Shown here: piece after piece, positions 19,965 through 27,500 of the stretch
How the letters are laid out: each line of letters opens with the position of its first letter
How positions within the stretch are numbered: the first letter of the stretch is position 1
IMG/VR virus record: IMGVR_UViG_3300043409_001318
Location: 62,001-126,000 of that record
Strand: one strand, 5' to 3'
Source of the DNA: a virus
DNA length: 64,000 bases
Position numbers and translations under genes: made by a program
The notes under the pieces: generated by a model
Database searches by the model: none
Told to the model about the DNA's origin: nothing
What the model saw: the letters and a program-made list of their open reading frames with translations, nothing else

Positions 19965-21851
19965 ATGAAATTTATGCTAAATAAACAAACTGGTGTCTTT
20001 ATTTTAAGAGAAGATATATTTGATAGAATCTCTCGTCAAGCTAAGGCTGAGGTCGGATCAGAAATAGCTAGTGAAAATGCCGCTGCTTCTGATAGAGCTG
20101 CGGCATTTTTAAAATCAATTGATAGGGTTAGAGATAATTATATCAAACAACTTTATGAGAAAAAAGAAACTGATAAACCTTCTTATTTAACTATTATTCC
20201 TTTGTTGGTTGATAAAGCCACTTCTAATAATTTAATAAACGAAATTAAAAAAAGTATTGATAAAGTTAACGCTGAATGTACACCATTTTTTACTGATATA
20301 AGAGATAAAAAACAAGTTGATTATAATAAACTTATTAATGCGTTACAGATAAATCTTAAAGGTACAGTTGCAAGATTAGTATTAGAAGCCATATCTGGAC
20401 CACCATTACAAACAGAAGTAATATTTCAATCAATTATAAAAAATTATATTGCTTTTTTAATAAACGAAACTTTATTAAAAGATTTATCTGATGAAGATAA
20501 AAAAAATGTTTTTGGAAATGAGGAAAATTTTAAAAAATTTCAACAAATTTTTAGTAAAATGTTAATGGCAACAGATGAAGAAATTAAAGTTTATCAAGTT
20601 TCTCTTCAAAAATATAATATAGCAAAAGATAAATTAAAAACAAAAAGTCCAGAAGAAGCAAAAGAAGAAGAAGATACAAAAAGAGCAGAAAAAAAAGAAC
20701 AAGATGAACTTAGACTATATTTAACAGGAAAGAATAAAGAATTAGCCCGTTTTGTTCGTATATATGGTATTCTTTCAAGAACAGAGGGCATAGGTGATCA
20801 AGATAAACATCAACAGGTTATTGACGACTTTGAATCATATATTGATGAATTTTCTGATTTAATTGATAGTAATGAAAAACTTGATAAAGAAGGATCAAAA
20901 GATCGGATGGAACTGATATTAAATTCTATAGAGATGAAATATGGTTCTCTTAAAGATGAGCTTAAAGAATTAAATGCAGCAAAAGCAGTAAAAGAATCAA
21001 AAACTCTCAAAGAATATAGAGAAGAAATTAACAATCTTCTTATTCCTCACATGCAGAAACAACTTGGTTTTAATCATCCTCCAACAATTAATTTTGCTGA
21101 TGATCAAGGAAACGCACAAGATATGTTTGGAAAAACAGCATATTATAATCCAAGCACAAGCGAAATAACCGTTTATATAACCAATAGACACCCAAAAGAT
21201 ATCATGCGTTCTGTTGCTCACGAAGTAATACACCACGCACAGAACCAAAGAGGAGAGTTTGAGAACTCATTTAATCTTGGTGAAGAAGGTTACGCACAAA
21301 ACAATTCCCATTTAAGAAGTATGGAAGAAGAAGCTTATTTAAGCGGAAACATGATATTTAGAGATTGGGAAGATCAATTTAAAAAACAAAGGAACCAAAA
21401 AACTATGGTAAACGAAAATAATTTAAGAGCCAAGATAAGATCTATGATTGTTGAAGAAATCGCCAATCAAACCGAGAACAAGCCAGCCAAAGAACATGAT
21501 AGTAATTGCGAATGTGAAGATTGTAGTAAGAAAAGAACATTCTTAAAGAATAAGGGTGTTAAAAACATAGCTGAGAAAGTTGAAAAAGAAATTATGCCAC
21601 TTAAAGAATGGAGAAATATGGAATTAAACTCATTACTTCTTCATAGATTTGGTCTTGTTTCTCCACAAGTTTTAGGTGAGAAGAAAAAAATGCCTATGAA
21701 AAAAGATATAGAAGATGCCGATGGTGATGGGGATACAAATGAAAAAGTACCAGCTTTCTTGAAAAAAGGAAGTGCTAAAAAAACTCCAACCAAGAAAGGT
21801 AAAGTCCCACCACAATTTTTAAAAGGTAAGAAAAAAGATGAAAGCAAGTAA
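19965..21851 (+). CDS. Large HExxH metallopeptidase-like protein with internal tag
   Basis: 628 aa. The N-terminus MKFMLNKQTGVFILRE contains L-R-E, a possible cleavage site. Residues about 30-360 are largely helical, partly coiled coil (KEQDELRLYLTGKNKE). SVAHEVIHHAQ at about residue 414 is a HExxH zinc-peptidase motif, with a Glu-rich helix (RSMEEEAY) that could supply a third ligand. At residue 481 (ATG 21405) a class 2 tag begins, MVNENNLRAKIRSMIVEE, opening a C-terminal part with four Cys (CECEDC is its core), a DADGDGDTNE acidic loop and a Lys-rich end. So it is a fusion or carries a nested gene. Possibly a virion or prohead peptidase; not assignable further. Confidence 0.6.
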   Translation: MKFMLNKQTGVFILREDIFDRISRQAKAEVGSEIASENAAASDRAAAFLKSIDRVRDNYIKQLYEKKETDKPSYLTIIPLLVDKATSNNLINEIKKSIDKVNAECTPFFTDIRDKKQVDYNKLINALQINLKGTVARLVLEAISGPPLQTEVIFQSIIKNYIAFLINETLLKDLSDEDKKNVFGNEENFKKFQQIFSKMLMATDEEIKVYQVSLQKYNIAKDKLKTKSPEEAKEEEDTKRAEKKEQDELRLYLTGKNKELARFVRIYGILSRTEGIGDQDKHQQVIDDFESYIDEFSDLIDSNEKLDKEGSKDRMELILNSIEMKYGSLKDELKELNAAKAVKESKTLKEYREEINNLLIPHMQKQLGFNHPPTINFADDQGNAQDMFGKTAYYNPSTSEITVYITNRHPKDIMRSVAHEVIHHAQNQRGEFENSFNLGEEGYAQNNSHLRSMEEEAYLSGNMIFRDWEDQFKKQRNQKTMVNENNLRAKIRSMIVEEIANQTENKPAKEHDSNCECEDCSKKRTFLKNKGVKNIAEKVEKEIMPLKEWRNMELNSLLLHRFGLVSPQVLGEKKKMPMKKDIEDADGDGDTNEKVPAFLKKGSAKKTPTKKGKVPPQFLKGKKKDESK

Positions 21852-22068
21852 ATTTTTAAGATTAAGATCTAAATTAGAAAAAGCTTCTAATATAATTACA
21901 GAAGCTACAAAAGAAATAATTATTGTAGTAGAACAAGCAGTTAAAGAAGTAGAGAAAGTTGTAGAAGAAGAAATAAAAGAAGAAGTAGTAGAAGCAACAT
22001 CAATTATACAATCTGTAGTTGAAGAAGTCAAGCCAACAATAAAAAAGAAAGTGGGAAAAGATGCCTAA
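21838..22068 (+). CDS. Coiled-coil protein, 76 aa
   Basis: Starts within the last codons of the previous gene. A basic N-terminus (MKASKFLRLRSKLEKA) is followed by a long Val/Glu/Lys amphipathic helix (VVEQAVKEVEKVVEEEIKEE). Almost certainly one continuous helix or coiled coil. It could be a scaffold or core protein; no family recognised. It overlaps the next gene by 8 bases. Confidence 0.6.
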   Translation: MKASKFLRLRSKLEKASNIITEATKEIIIVVEQAVKEVEKVVEEEIKEEVVEATSIIQSVVEEVKPTIKKKVGKDA

Positions 22069-22351
22069 CACTAATTTATTAGATAATATTACATGGAATT
22101 TTATTAAAGAAAGCGCACAACCAAGCGTTAGATCTTATATTCTTTCAATAGAAGAAAAATTAAAGTCTCTTAAACCATCTACTACTTCGGACGGTGATAG
22201 AGTTGCTACCGCTCTAAGAGACTTGAAAGAAGTAAAGAAGCATGTTAATAGAATAGAAGAAGAATTAGAACAAGAGAAGAACGATCATAAGGATCTTAAG
22301 TTTAGATATGAGAAGTTAAAGTCTAAAGCAAAAGCATCTAAGGAAGAATAA
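22061..22351 (+). CDS. Coiled-coil protein, 96 aa
   Basis: N-terminal ITWNFIKESAQPSVRSYIL, then a heptad-like C-terminal half (KHVNRIEEELEQEKNDHKD). The start overlaps the previous gene and the stop is one base before the ligase fusion gene, so all three are translationally linked. Function unknown; structural or adaptor role possible. Confidence 0.6.
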   Translation: MPNTNLLDNITWNFIKESAQPSVRSYILSIEEKLKSLKPSTTSDGDRVATALRDLKEVKKHVNRIEEELEQEKNDHKDLKFRYEKLKSKAKASKEE

Positions 22352-22352
22352 C

Positions 22353-24362
22353 ATGGGTCTAAGCAGCATACCACACGTTTATGATGATAAAGAATTAAAG
22401 TATGAAGAAGTAGTAGAAATACTTACAAAAGCTGCTAATGGTAGAATTCAAGGAACTGAAAAAACAGATGGTCTTAATTTGTTTCTTGGTTATAAAGATG
22501 GTCAACCAAAAGCAGCAAGAAACTTTACTGAAATAAGCCAAGGTGGTTTAGATGCTGAAGCTTTTGCTGATAGAGAATTTAAAGCTGATGATCACATAAA
22601 AGAAATATTTAGAGCAGCTTTTAATGCTTTCTCTAATGTTGTTAAACACTTAAATCAAGAACAAATTAATATTTTGTTTGGAACTAATGGAAATACATTT
22701 TTAAATTGTGAGATTATCTCTGGTAAAACAAATGTTATTACATATGATACACAAGTTATATTAATTCATCGTTCTGGTCACAAAGAATTTAATACTGCAA
22801 CTGGGAAAGTTGAGTCAGTTAGAGAAGATAAACAAAAAGCAATTTCTATTATGATAAGTAACTTTAATGAAGTTATGCAGCAAATGTTAAACGGAACAGA
22901 ATTTAAAGTTCAGCAAGATAGATTAGAAAGACTACCAGCATTAGAAGACCAATCAACATTAGCCAATACAATTCAAAAACTAAAACAAGCTGGTTTTAAA
23001 GAAGGTATGACTATTAATGATTACCTCTTACGAAAGTCTCTTGCATATGTTAAAGAGAAACTACCATCCTTAAATAATGAAATAACAATAGAAGTAGCAA
23101 AGAAGATAGTTGGAACAAAAGGAGCAGATAGTATTACTGTTCTTAAAAGTTATGTTAATCAAAATCCTAAATTTGTTGAAGAATTACAAAATTTAGTAAA
23201 AAGAAAAGAAGAAATAGTTGATGAAATTACTTTTCCTATTGAAGATGCTATACATGATTTTACTGTAGAAATATTAAGTAAGTTAAATTCACAATTCGTT
23301 CAAGATAAAGAAAAGTCAACAGAAGTAATAAAACAAGAATTAGCAAAGAAAGTAAAAGAATTACAAAACTATAATGGACCAGATAGAGAAAAGGTACATA
23401 ATAAATTAAAGAAACAATTATTAAAGTTAAAACATATAGATAAGATATCAAGTCCAACTGAAGGATTTGTTTTTAATTATAATAGTAAGATGTATAAGTT
23501 TACTGGTAATTTTGCTCCAGTAAATCAAATAAGAAATATGAAGATTAACCAAGAAACAGATACTTCTGGTGCTTCAAGTATGAACTTTAATCTTAAAGAG
23601 AATAAATCTAAAATTGGTATATTTCCGGGTTCTTTTAGACCACCACATAAAGGTCATTTAGATCTTATTAAAAAAGCCTTACCAAATTACTCTAAAATAA
23701 TTATATTAGTCTCTCAACCAGAAAAGAATATGAGATCAGATATTTCAGCAGAACAATCAAAACAAATATTTGATGAATATACAAGAGGTCTTCCAGTAGA
23801 AACAAGAACTTGTGGTAAAAGTTCTCCATATGTAGAAGCTGCTGATATGATTAAAAGTGGAGAAGGTAATGTTGTGTTAACTTCCGACAAAGAACCAACA
23901 AAATTTGATAAGTTTAATTTTCCAAAAGAAGTTATACATGCAGAACATAATATTAGCGCAAGTCAAATGAGAAACATTATTGGATCTGAAAAAACAAGAG
24001 AAGAAAAGAAAGCAGAATTATTAGGATATTTACCAGAGAAAATTGATAGTGAAATAATCTTCAATGTGTTATTAAATCAAGAAGATCCTATTTCGTTACA
24101 AGAGATATTTTCAATGATAGAAAACTTACCAATAAAAGAAAATAATTCTTCTTCAAATACATTGAAAATGGAAGATATATTTGGTATATTAGATGAAATG
24201 TCTGGTGCTGCTGTTGGTTCCAGTATGTCTGCTGGTGCGGTTGAAGGGGCATCTATGCTTACGTCTAAACCACAAAGAAAAAAGAAAAAAACAAGAACTT
24301 ATACACTTGAAGAGATAATTAATATGTCTAACAATTATCTAAAGGAATCTAAAAATGATTAA
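22353..24362 (+). CDS. RNA-ligase-like / HxGH nucleotidyltransferase fusion protein
   Basis: 669 aa. The N-terminal half carries covalent nucleotidyltransferase motifs: EKTDG (Lys37) as motif I, NCEIISGK (about 118-125) as motif III, EGFVFNY (about 370-376) as motif IV and YKFTG (Lys382) as motif V. These are the marks of ATP-dependent RNA/DNA ligases and capping enzymes. From about residue 420 a second domain starts, GIFPGSFRPPHKGH, with HKGH (432-435) of the cytidylyl/NMN adenylyltransferase superfamily, and ISASQMR (about 530) fits its second signature. T4-like phages use separate ligases and NadR/NMNAT-type enzymes, so a single chain with both could link nucleic acid end repair and NAD or nucleotide metabolism. 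A short helix ending in YLKE near the C-terminus resembles the tags. The substrate is unknown. Confidence 0.7.
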   Translation: MGLSSIPHVYDDKELKYEEVVEILTKAANGRIQGTEKTDGLNLFLGYKDGQPKAARNFTEISQGGLDAEAFADREFKADDHIKEIFRAAFNAFSNVVKHLNQEQINILFGTNGNTFLNCEIISGKTNVITYDTQVILIHRSGHKEFNTATGKVESVREDKQKAISIMISNFNEVMQQMLNGTEFKVQQDRLERLPALEDQSTLANTIQKLKQAGFKEGMTINDYLLRKSLAYVKEKLPSLNNEITIEVAKKIVGTKGADSITVLKSYVNQNPKFVEELQNLVKRKEEIVDEITFPIEDAIHDFTVEILSKLNSQFVQDKEKSTEVIKQELAKKVKELQNYNGPDREKVHNKLKKQLLKLKHIDKISSPTEGFVFNYNSKMYKFTGNFAPVNQIRNMKINQETDTSGASSMNFNLKENKSKIGIFPGSFRPPHKGHLDLIKKALPNYSKIIILVSQPEKNMRSDISAEQSKQIFDEYTRGLPVETRTCGKSSPYVEAADMIKSGEGNVVLTSDKEPTKFDKFNFPKEVIHAEHNISASQMRNIIGSEKTREEKKAELLGYLPEKIDSEIIFNVLLNQEDPISLQEIFSMIENLPIKENNSSSNTLKMEDIFGILDEMSGAAVGSSMSAGAVEGASMLTSKPQRKKKKTRTYTLEEIINMSNNYLKESKND

Positions 24363-25107
24363 CGAGAAAGAAGCAGTAAGATTGTATATTAGAAAAGCAA
24401 TACAATTATATAAAGAAAGCAAAAAACAACAAGAAATTTTAGAAGAAACAAAATTAAGACAACTTGTTCGTGGTCTTATCTTAAGAGAAGTAGCAGAGGA
24501 CCAACCAAAGCACGCTTCAACTGGTATTAACGTTCTTGAAGATCTATTAAAAAAAATTATTCCAGTTCTTCAAGCAGACTTCAAAATGATTACAACCTCC
24601 GAACAACAAAGAAAATCATTTAGAGCACATTTAGTTAATGCTATTCAAAATTCATTATCACCAGAATTAATGTATGTTCTTTCCGACAAAGAAAAAGAAC
24701 AACTTAAAGAAGCAGCAACAATTAAGGTAGATGATCCAGATATGGAAAAATTTATTGATATTGAAGAACCAGTAGACGAACCAGAAGAAGAAGTTTCACC
24801 AGAAGAACAATTTTCAAAAGGACTTGAAGATCAAAACTTAGATACAACTGGTAGAAATATGGCTATGGATACTTTTAACAAGGTTGAAAAAGGTATTCTA
24901 AGTGCTTATGAACTTCTTGACGACGCAAAAGATAGAGAGTTGTTCTACGATTATCTTATTACAAATATGAAATTATACTTTGATAAATTTGAAGAAGAAA
25001 TGAACCCATCTGGTATTACTGAACCAACCACACCAGAATACGAAGCAGAGAAAGATCGTAAAGAAGCAGAAGATACAGGAACAGCACAAACTCCAGAAGG
25101 TCTTTGA
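24355..25107 (+). CDS. Tagged acidic protein, 250 aa
   Basis: A class 2 tag lies internally at about residues 29-46 (ETKLRQLVRGLILREVAE), after a helical N-terminal extension, with L-R-E as candidate cleavage site. The rest is strongly acidic (EEPVDEPEEEVSPEEQ) with helical segments. It overlaps the ligase-fusion gene by 8 bases and is coupled (TGATG) to the next. Acidic, cleavable and helix-rich is the profile of prohead core proteins; this is inference. Confidence 0.6.
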   Translation: MINEKEAVRLYIRKAIQLYKESKKQQEILEETKLRQLVRGLILREVAEDQPKHASTGINVLEDLLKKIIPVLQADFKMITTSEQQRKSFRAHLVNAIQNSLSPELMYVLSDKEKEQLKEAATIKVDDPDMEKFIDIEEPVDEPEEEVSPEEQFSKGLEDQNLDTTGRNMAMDTFNKVEKGILSAYELLDDAKDRELFYDYLITNMKLYFDKFEEEMNPSGITEPTTPEYEAEKDRKEAEDTGTAQTPEGL

Positions 25108-25496
25108 TGCATTGGAAGAGAAAAAGTAAACAAAATTTAAATGGCGTTTATTCAAAACATTCTCTTTCAAAAAAGTTAAAAGAAGAAGGTAAGTCGTCCG
25201 ATGAATTTGAAGTATGGGTTGGACGGCTTACCATTGAAGAGTTAATAGCACTTAAGCTTGAAGTTTCAGCCAGAATATTAGGTGGTAAACTTTATGGTTT
25301 TAATTTATGGTCTGCTATGCCTAAAATCGCTAAGGACGCAGCATTAATGTTTGCTATTTCTTCTTCTAATACAATTGAAGAAGCAGCAACACTTTTAAAC
25401 ATGCATACTCTTCGTTATTTAAGCATTCTTGATATTTACAAAACCGATAAATATTTTGGTATTGTTAAAAGAAGCTTGACGAGCAAAAAAGAATAG
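25107..25496 (+). CDS. Hypothetical protein, 129 aa
   Basis: ATG 25107 overlaps the previous stop (TGATG). The N-terminus is basic (HWKRKSKQNLNGVYSKHSLSKK), followed by a largely helical, partly hydrophobic body (IEELIALKLEVSARILGGKLYG). It ends in basic SLTSKKE. No family recognised. Confidence 0.6.
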   Translation: MHWKRKSKQNLNGVYSKHSLSKKLKEEGKSSDEFEVWVGRLTIEELIALKLEVSARILGGKLYGFNLWSAMPKIAKDAALMFAISSSNTIEEAATLLNMHTLRYLSILDIYKTDKYFGIVKRSLTSKKE

Positions 25497-25525
25497 ATTA
25501 CATTACTTCCATCGTTGGAGGTCGT

Positions 25526-25690
25526 ATGGCTAGTCAATTAGATAAAACAAAATACAAAAATAAGATTGCCGAAGTTGAAGCAGAAGCTCAATTAGAAGAT
25601 CTTGATTATCTTGAAGAAAAGAAAAAACGACTTAATAGAAAAGAACTTTACATGAAGGAAGGAAAAGATGAGTCACAAAGCACCACATAG
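25526..25690 (+). CDS. Small charged helical protein, 54 aa
   Basis: ATG follows TTGGAGGTCGT. A single predicted helix rich in Lys, Glu and Leu (LDYLEEKKKRLNRKELYMKE). Its end overlaps the Arg-rich reading frame at 25668 in another frame. Function unknown. Confidence 0.55.
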   Translation: MASQLDKTKYKNKIAEVEAEAQLEDLDYLEEKKKRLNRKELYMKEGKDESQSTT

Positions 25691-25751
25691 TCATGGTAGA
25701 CGTAGACGTAAGTTGGGTTCAAAAAAGCGTAGAGCAAGACGTAATAAATAA
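25668..25751 (+). CDS. Arginine-rich miniprotein, 27 aa
   Basis: ATG follows AAGGAAGGAAAAG. The peptide is extremely basic (HGRRRRKLGSKKRRARRNK), overlapping the gene at 25526. Such peptides often bind nucleic acid; this could be a DNA-condensing or packaged peptide. Too short for a family call. Confidence 0.5.
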   Translation: MSHKAPHSHGRRRRKLGSKKRRARRNK

Positions 25752-25760
25752 CAATAACTT

Positions 25761-25785
25761 TACCTCTATTTATTATATGGAGGTA
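25761..25785 (+). promoter_or_regulatory. Hairpin that can cover the ribosome binding site
   Basis: TACCTC (25761-25766) and GAGGTA (25780-25785) form a perfect 6-bp stem enclosing TATTTATTATATG. The 3' arm holds the GGAGGT binding site of the gene at 25791 and the first base of the upstream ATG. The loop also contains the CTATTTAT motif. It could regulate translation. Confidence 0.4.
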
Positions 25786-25790
25786 TGATA

Positions 25791-26000
25791 ATGATTTTTG
25801 AAATTGAATTATTAAGAGTTGGAAGTAAAATATTATACAATGCTTATAAAAAAGATAGGCTTGGTGTAGAATATGCTTGTGCTGCTGATTTACAAAGTGA
25901 AGAAGCAGCAGTAAATATAATAAGAAATAAATGGAAGCATAATGGTCCTATAAGAGTAATTGGACCAGATAACGAAATTAAAACAATAGGTGGTTTATAA
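25791..26000 (+). CDS. Hypothetical protein, 69 aa
   Basis: The ATG at 25791 is preferred to 25785 because it stands at proper distance from GGAGGT. Alpha/beta pattern (MIFEIELLRVGSKILYNAY, EEAAVNIIRNKW). TAATG coupling to the nucleotidyltransferase at 26000. Function unknown. Confidence 0.6.
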   Translation: MIFEIELLRVGSKILYNAYKKDRLGVEYACAADLQSEEAAVNIIRNKWKHNGPIRVIGPDNEIKTIGGL

Positions 26001-26449
26001 TGAGTGATGCTTATTCAACTGTTTGTGTGTCTGGTGGGTTTGATCCAATTCATAAGGGTCATATTCGTATGATACGAGAAGCAGCACAATTTGGTGATGT
26101 TATCATAATTGCTAATTCAGACGAATGGATACTTAGAAAGAAAGGTAAATTTTTTATGACTTGGGAAGAAAGAGCAGAAATTTTAGAATCAATTAAAGGT
26201 GTAATTAAAGTAGTAAAAGCTAAAGATGATGATGGAACGGTTTGTGAAAGTTTAAGAGAATTAAAGCCCACTTATTTTGCTAATGGTGGAGATCGTAAAG
26301 ATTATAATACGCCAGAAGCAGAAGTTTGTAAAGAATTAGGAATTACCTTGCTTTGGGGAGTTGGTGGAGGAAAAATCCAATCTTCTTCTTGGTTACTTGC
26401 AGAAGCAGCAAAGGATGTTAATGTATTGGCTGATAGACAAACTATTTGA
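26000..26449 (+). CDS. HxGH nucleotidyltransferase (RfaE domain II/TagD-like)
   Basis: 149 aa. GGFDPIHKGHIRMI (His18, His21) is the HxGH signature of cytidylyl/adenylyltransferases, and IQSSSW near residue 134 is the usual second motif. TWEERAEILESI and FANGGDRKD match the nucleotidyltransferase domain of HldE/RfaE and glycerol-3-phosphate cytidylyltransferases. It may activate a sugar phosphate (an ADP-heptose type step would connect to the heptose genes at 37.6-39.1 kb) or act on a nucleotide cofactor. Coupled to the gene at 25791. Confidence 0.8.
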   Translation: MSDAYSTVCVSGGFDPIHKGHIRMIREAAQFGDVIIIANSDEWILRKKGKFFMTWEERAEILESIKGVIKVVKAKDDDGTVCESLRELKPTYFANGGDRKDYNTPEAEVCKELGITLLWGVGGGKIQSSSWLLAEAAKDVNVLADRQTI

Positions 26450-26456
26450 GTTGTTC

Positions 26457-26561
26457 ATGACGATTATTCTTGATGATCGATACTTTTATGGTTTTCTATC
26501 TATTTATACAATCCTATTAACAGGATTAATTATATTATATTTTAATAAAATGGAGAAATAA
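26457..26561 (+). CDS. Small single-pass membrane protein
   Basis: 34 aa from ATG 26457 (MTIILDDRYF at the start), with one hydrophobic segment (FLSIYTILLTGLIILYF). In-frame upstream ATGs would overlap the nucleotidyltransferase gene. It precedes two lipoprotein genes; it could be an inner-membrane partner in lysis (spanin-like), which is inference. Confidence 0.45.
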   Translation: MTIILDDRYFYGFLSIYTILLTGLIILYFNKMEK

Positions 26562-26562
26562 A

Positions 26563-26637
26563 ATGCTTAGTGTTATTATGCTTTTCCTTTTCGGTTGTAC
26601 CGGAAAGAGTGACGACAGTTCCGATACTGCCGCTTGA
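26563..26637 (+). CDS. Tiny lipoprotein candidate, 24 aa
   Basis: ATG follows TGGAGAAATAA. MLSVIMLFLFGCTGK has a hydrophobic stretch ending at Cys12 (LFGC lipobox-like), leaving a mature Asp/Ser-rich peptide of 13 residues. The signal lacks an N-terminal Lys/Arg, which is unusual. Confidence 0.45.
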   Translation: MLSVIMLFLFGCTGKSDDSSDTAA

Positions 26638-26665
26638 TTAAATAAAACAAAAGGAAATAAATAAA

Positions 26666-26863
26666 ATGATTTCAGTATTACTTTCAGCCCTTATAGCTTG
26701 CTCACCAGCAGAAACACCTGTTCAAGAAGTTCCAGCAACAACACCAGTTGTCGTAGAAGCTGCCCCAGCATTACCAGTTGTTGTAGAGACTATCGAAGTT
26801 AAGCAAGCAGAAACAACCGCTCCTGCTGCCACTACAACACCAGCAACTACTACTGGCGTATAA
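26666..26863 (+). CDS. Pro/Thr-rich lipoprotein candidate, 65 aa
   Basis: MISVLLSALIAC has an LIAC lipobox (Cys12). The mature part is rich in Pro, Thr, Ala and Val (VPATTPVVVEAAPALPVVVE), extended and low-complexity, like outer-membrane spanins (Rz1-type). ATG follows AAAGGAAATAAATAAA. It lies between a membrane miniprotein and a transglycosylase-like lipoprotein, so it could belong to a lysis cassette. Confidence 0.5.
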   Translation: MISVLLSALIACSPAETPVQEVPATTPVVVEAAPALPVVVETIEVKQAETTAPAATTTPATTTGV

Positions 26864-26877
26864 GCAACAACCACATT

Positions 26878-26943
26878 AAACTATCTTCGTCGCTAAGGTT
26901 CCCATCCTTACAATCTGTGAAAGTCAGATCGAGAAGATAGTTT
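26878..26943 (+). ncRNA. Structured three-way-junction RNA candidate
   Basis: An 11-bp perfect outer stem (26878-26888 with 26933-26943) encloses two hairpins, each with a 5-bp stem and 7-base loop: 26894-26910 (loop TTCCCAT) and 26913-26929 (loop TGAAAGT). A run of T's follows, so it can also end transcription. The 5-bp/7-base arms recall tRNA anticodon and T arms, but there is no D arm, no TTCRA loop and no CCA, so it is not a tRNA. It lies 19 bases upstream of an RNA 2'-O-methyltransferase gene. Confidence 0.5.
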
Positions 26944-26962
26944 TTTTATTTGGAGTAAATAA

Positions 26963-27499
26963 ATGCGTAAGACCCGTCGTGATCGTTATAACGAAAAGAT
27001 TTCTAATGGAGAAGTAAAGCATTATCCTTTCTCTCTTTGTTCGGTTAATTTTCAATGTGATGAAAATATTGCTTATCTTGTAAGAACAGCGGCTTGTTTT
27101 GGTCTTCGCGATATTCATGTTATTGGATCAATTCCAAATTATGAAGATATGCGCCGAAAGTCTGGAACTCTTCATGATTATGTGAATATCCATCAATATT
27201 CTACGCCTTCACAATTTATGGAATATGCCCGCAGAACAGGTATGAATGTAATATCTGTTGAACTTACTGATGGGGCTATTAATCTTCACGATCTAAACAT
27301 TCCAAAGATTATAGAAGAAACCAATAATATTTGTTTTGTTGTTGGAAACGAAACAAGTGGAGTTCCAGCAGAAATTCTACATACAACAGATAGTGTTTAT
27401 ATTCCTATGCCGGGAGCGGGTTTCTGTCTAAATACTAGTCAAGCGGCTAATATTGTAATTTATGAAGCAATCAAGCAGATGGAGCAGCAAAACGATTAA
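26963..27499 (+). CDS. SpoU/TrmH-family RNA 2'-O-methyltransferase
   Basis: 178 aa. NIAYLVRTAACFG, FVVGNETSGVP and IPMPGAGFCLNTSQAANIV are SpoU motifs 1, 2 and 3, the knotted SPOUT cofactor-binding core. Size fits TrmL/TrmH-type enzymes without a large extra domain. It methylates ribose 2'-OH in tRNA or rRNA; the target here is unknown. The basic N-terminus MRKTRRDRYNEK may bind RNA. ATG follows TTGGAGTAAATAA. Confidence 0.85.
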   Translation: MRKTRRDRYNEKISNGEVKHYPFSLCSVNFQCDENIAYLVRTAACFGLRDIHVIGSIPNYEDMRRKSGTLHDYVNIHQYSTPSQFMEYARRTGMNVISVELTDGAINLHDLNIPKIIEETNNICFVVGNETSGVPAEILHTTDSVYIPMPGAGFCLNTSQAANIVIYEAIKQMEQQND

Positions 27500-27500
27500 C

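Noticed and set aside
26878-26943. A tRNA or hammerhead ribozyme at this structure
   Set aside because: There is no D arm, TTCRA loop or CCA end for a tRNA, and no CTGATGA core for a hammerhead; kept only as a structured RNA candidate.
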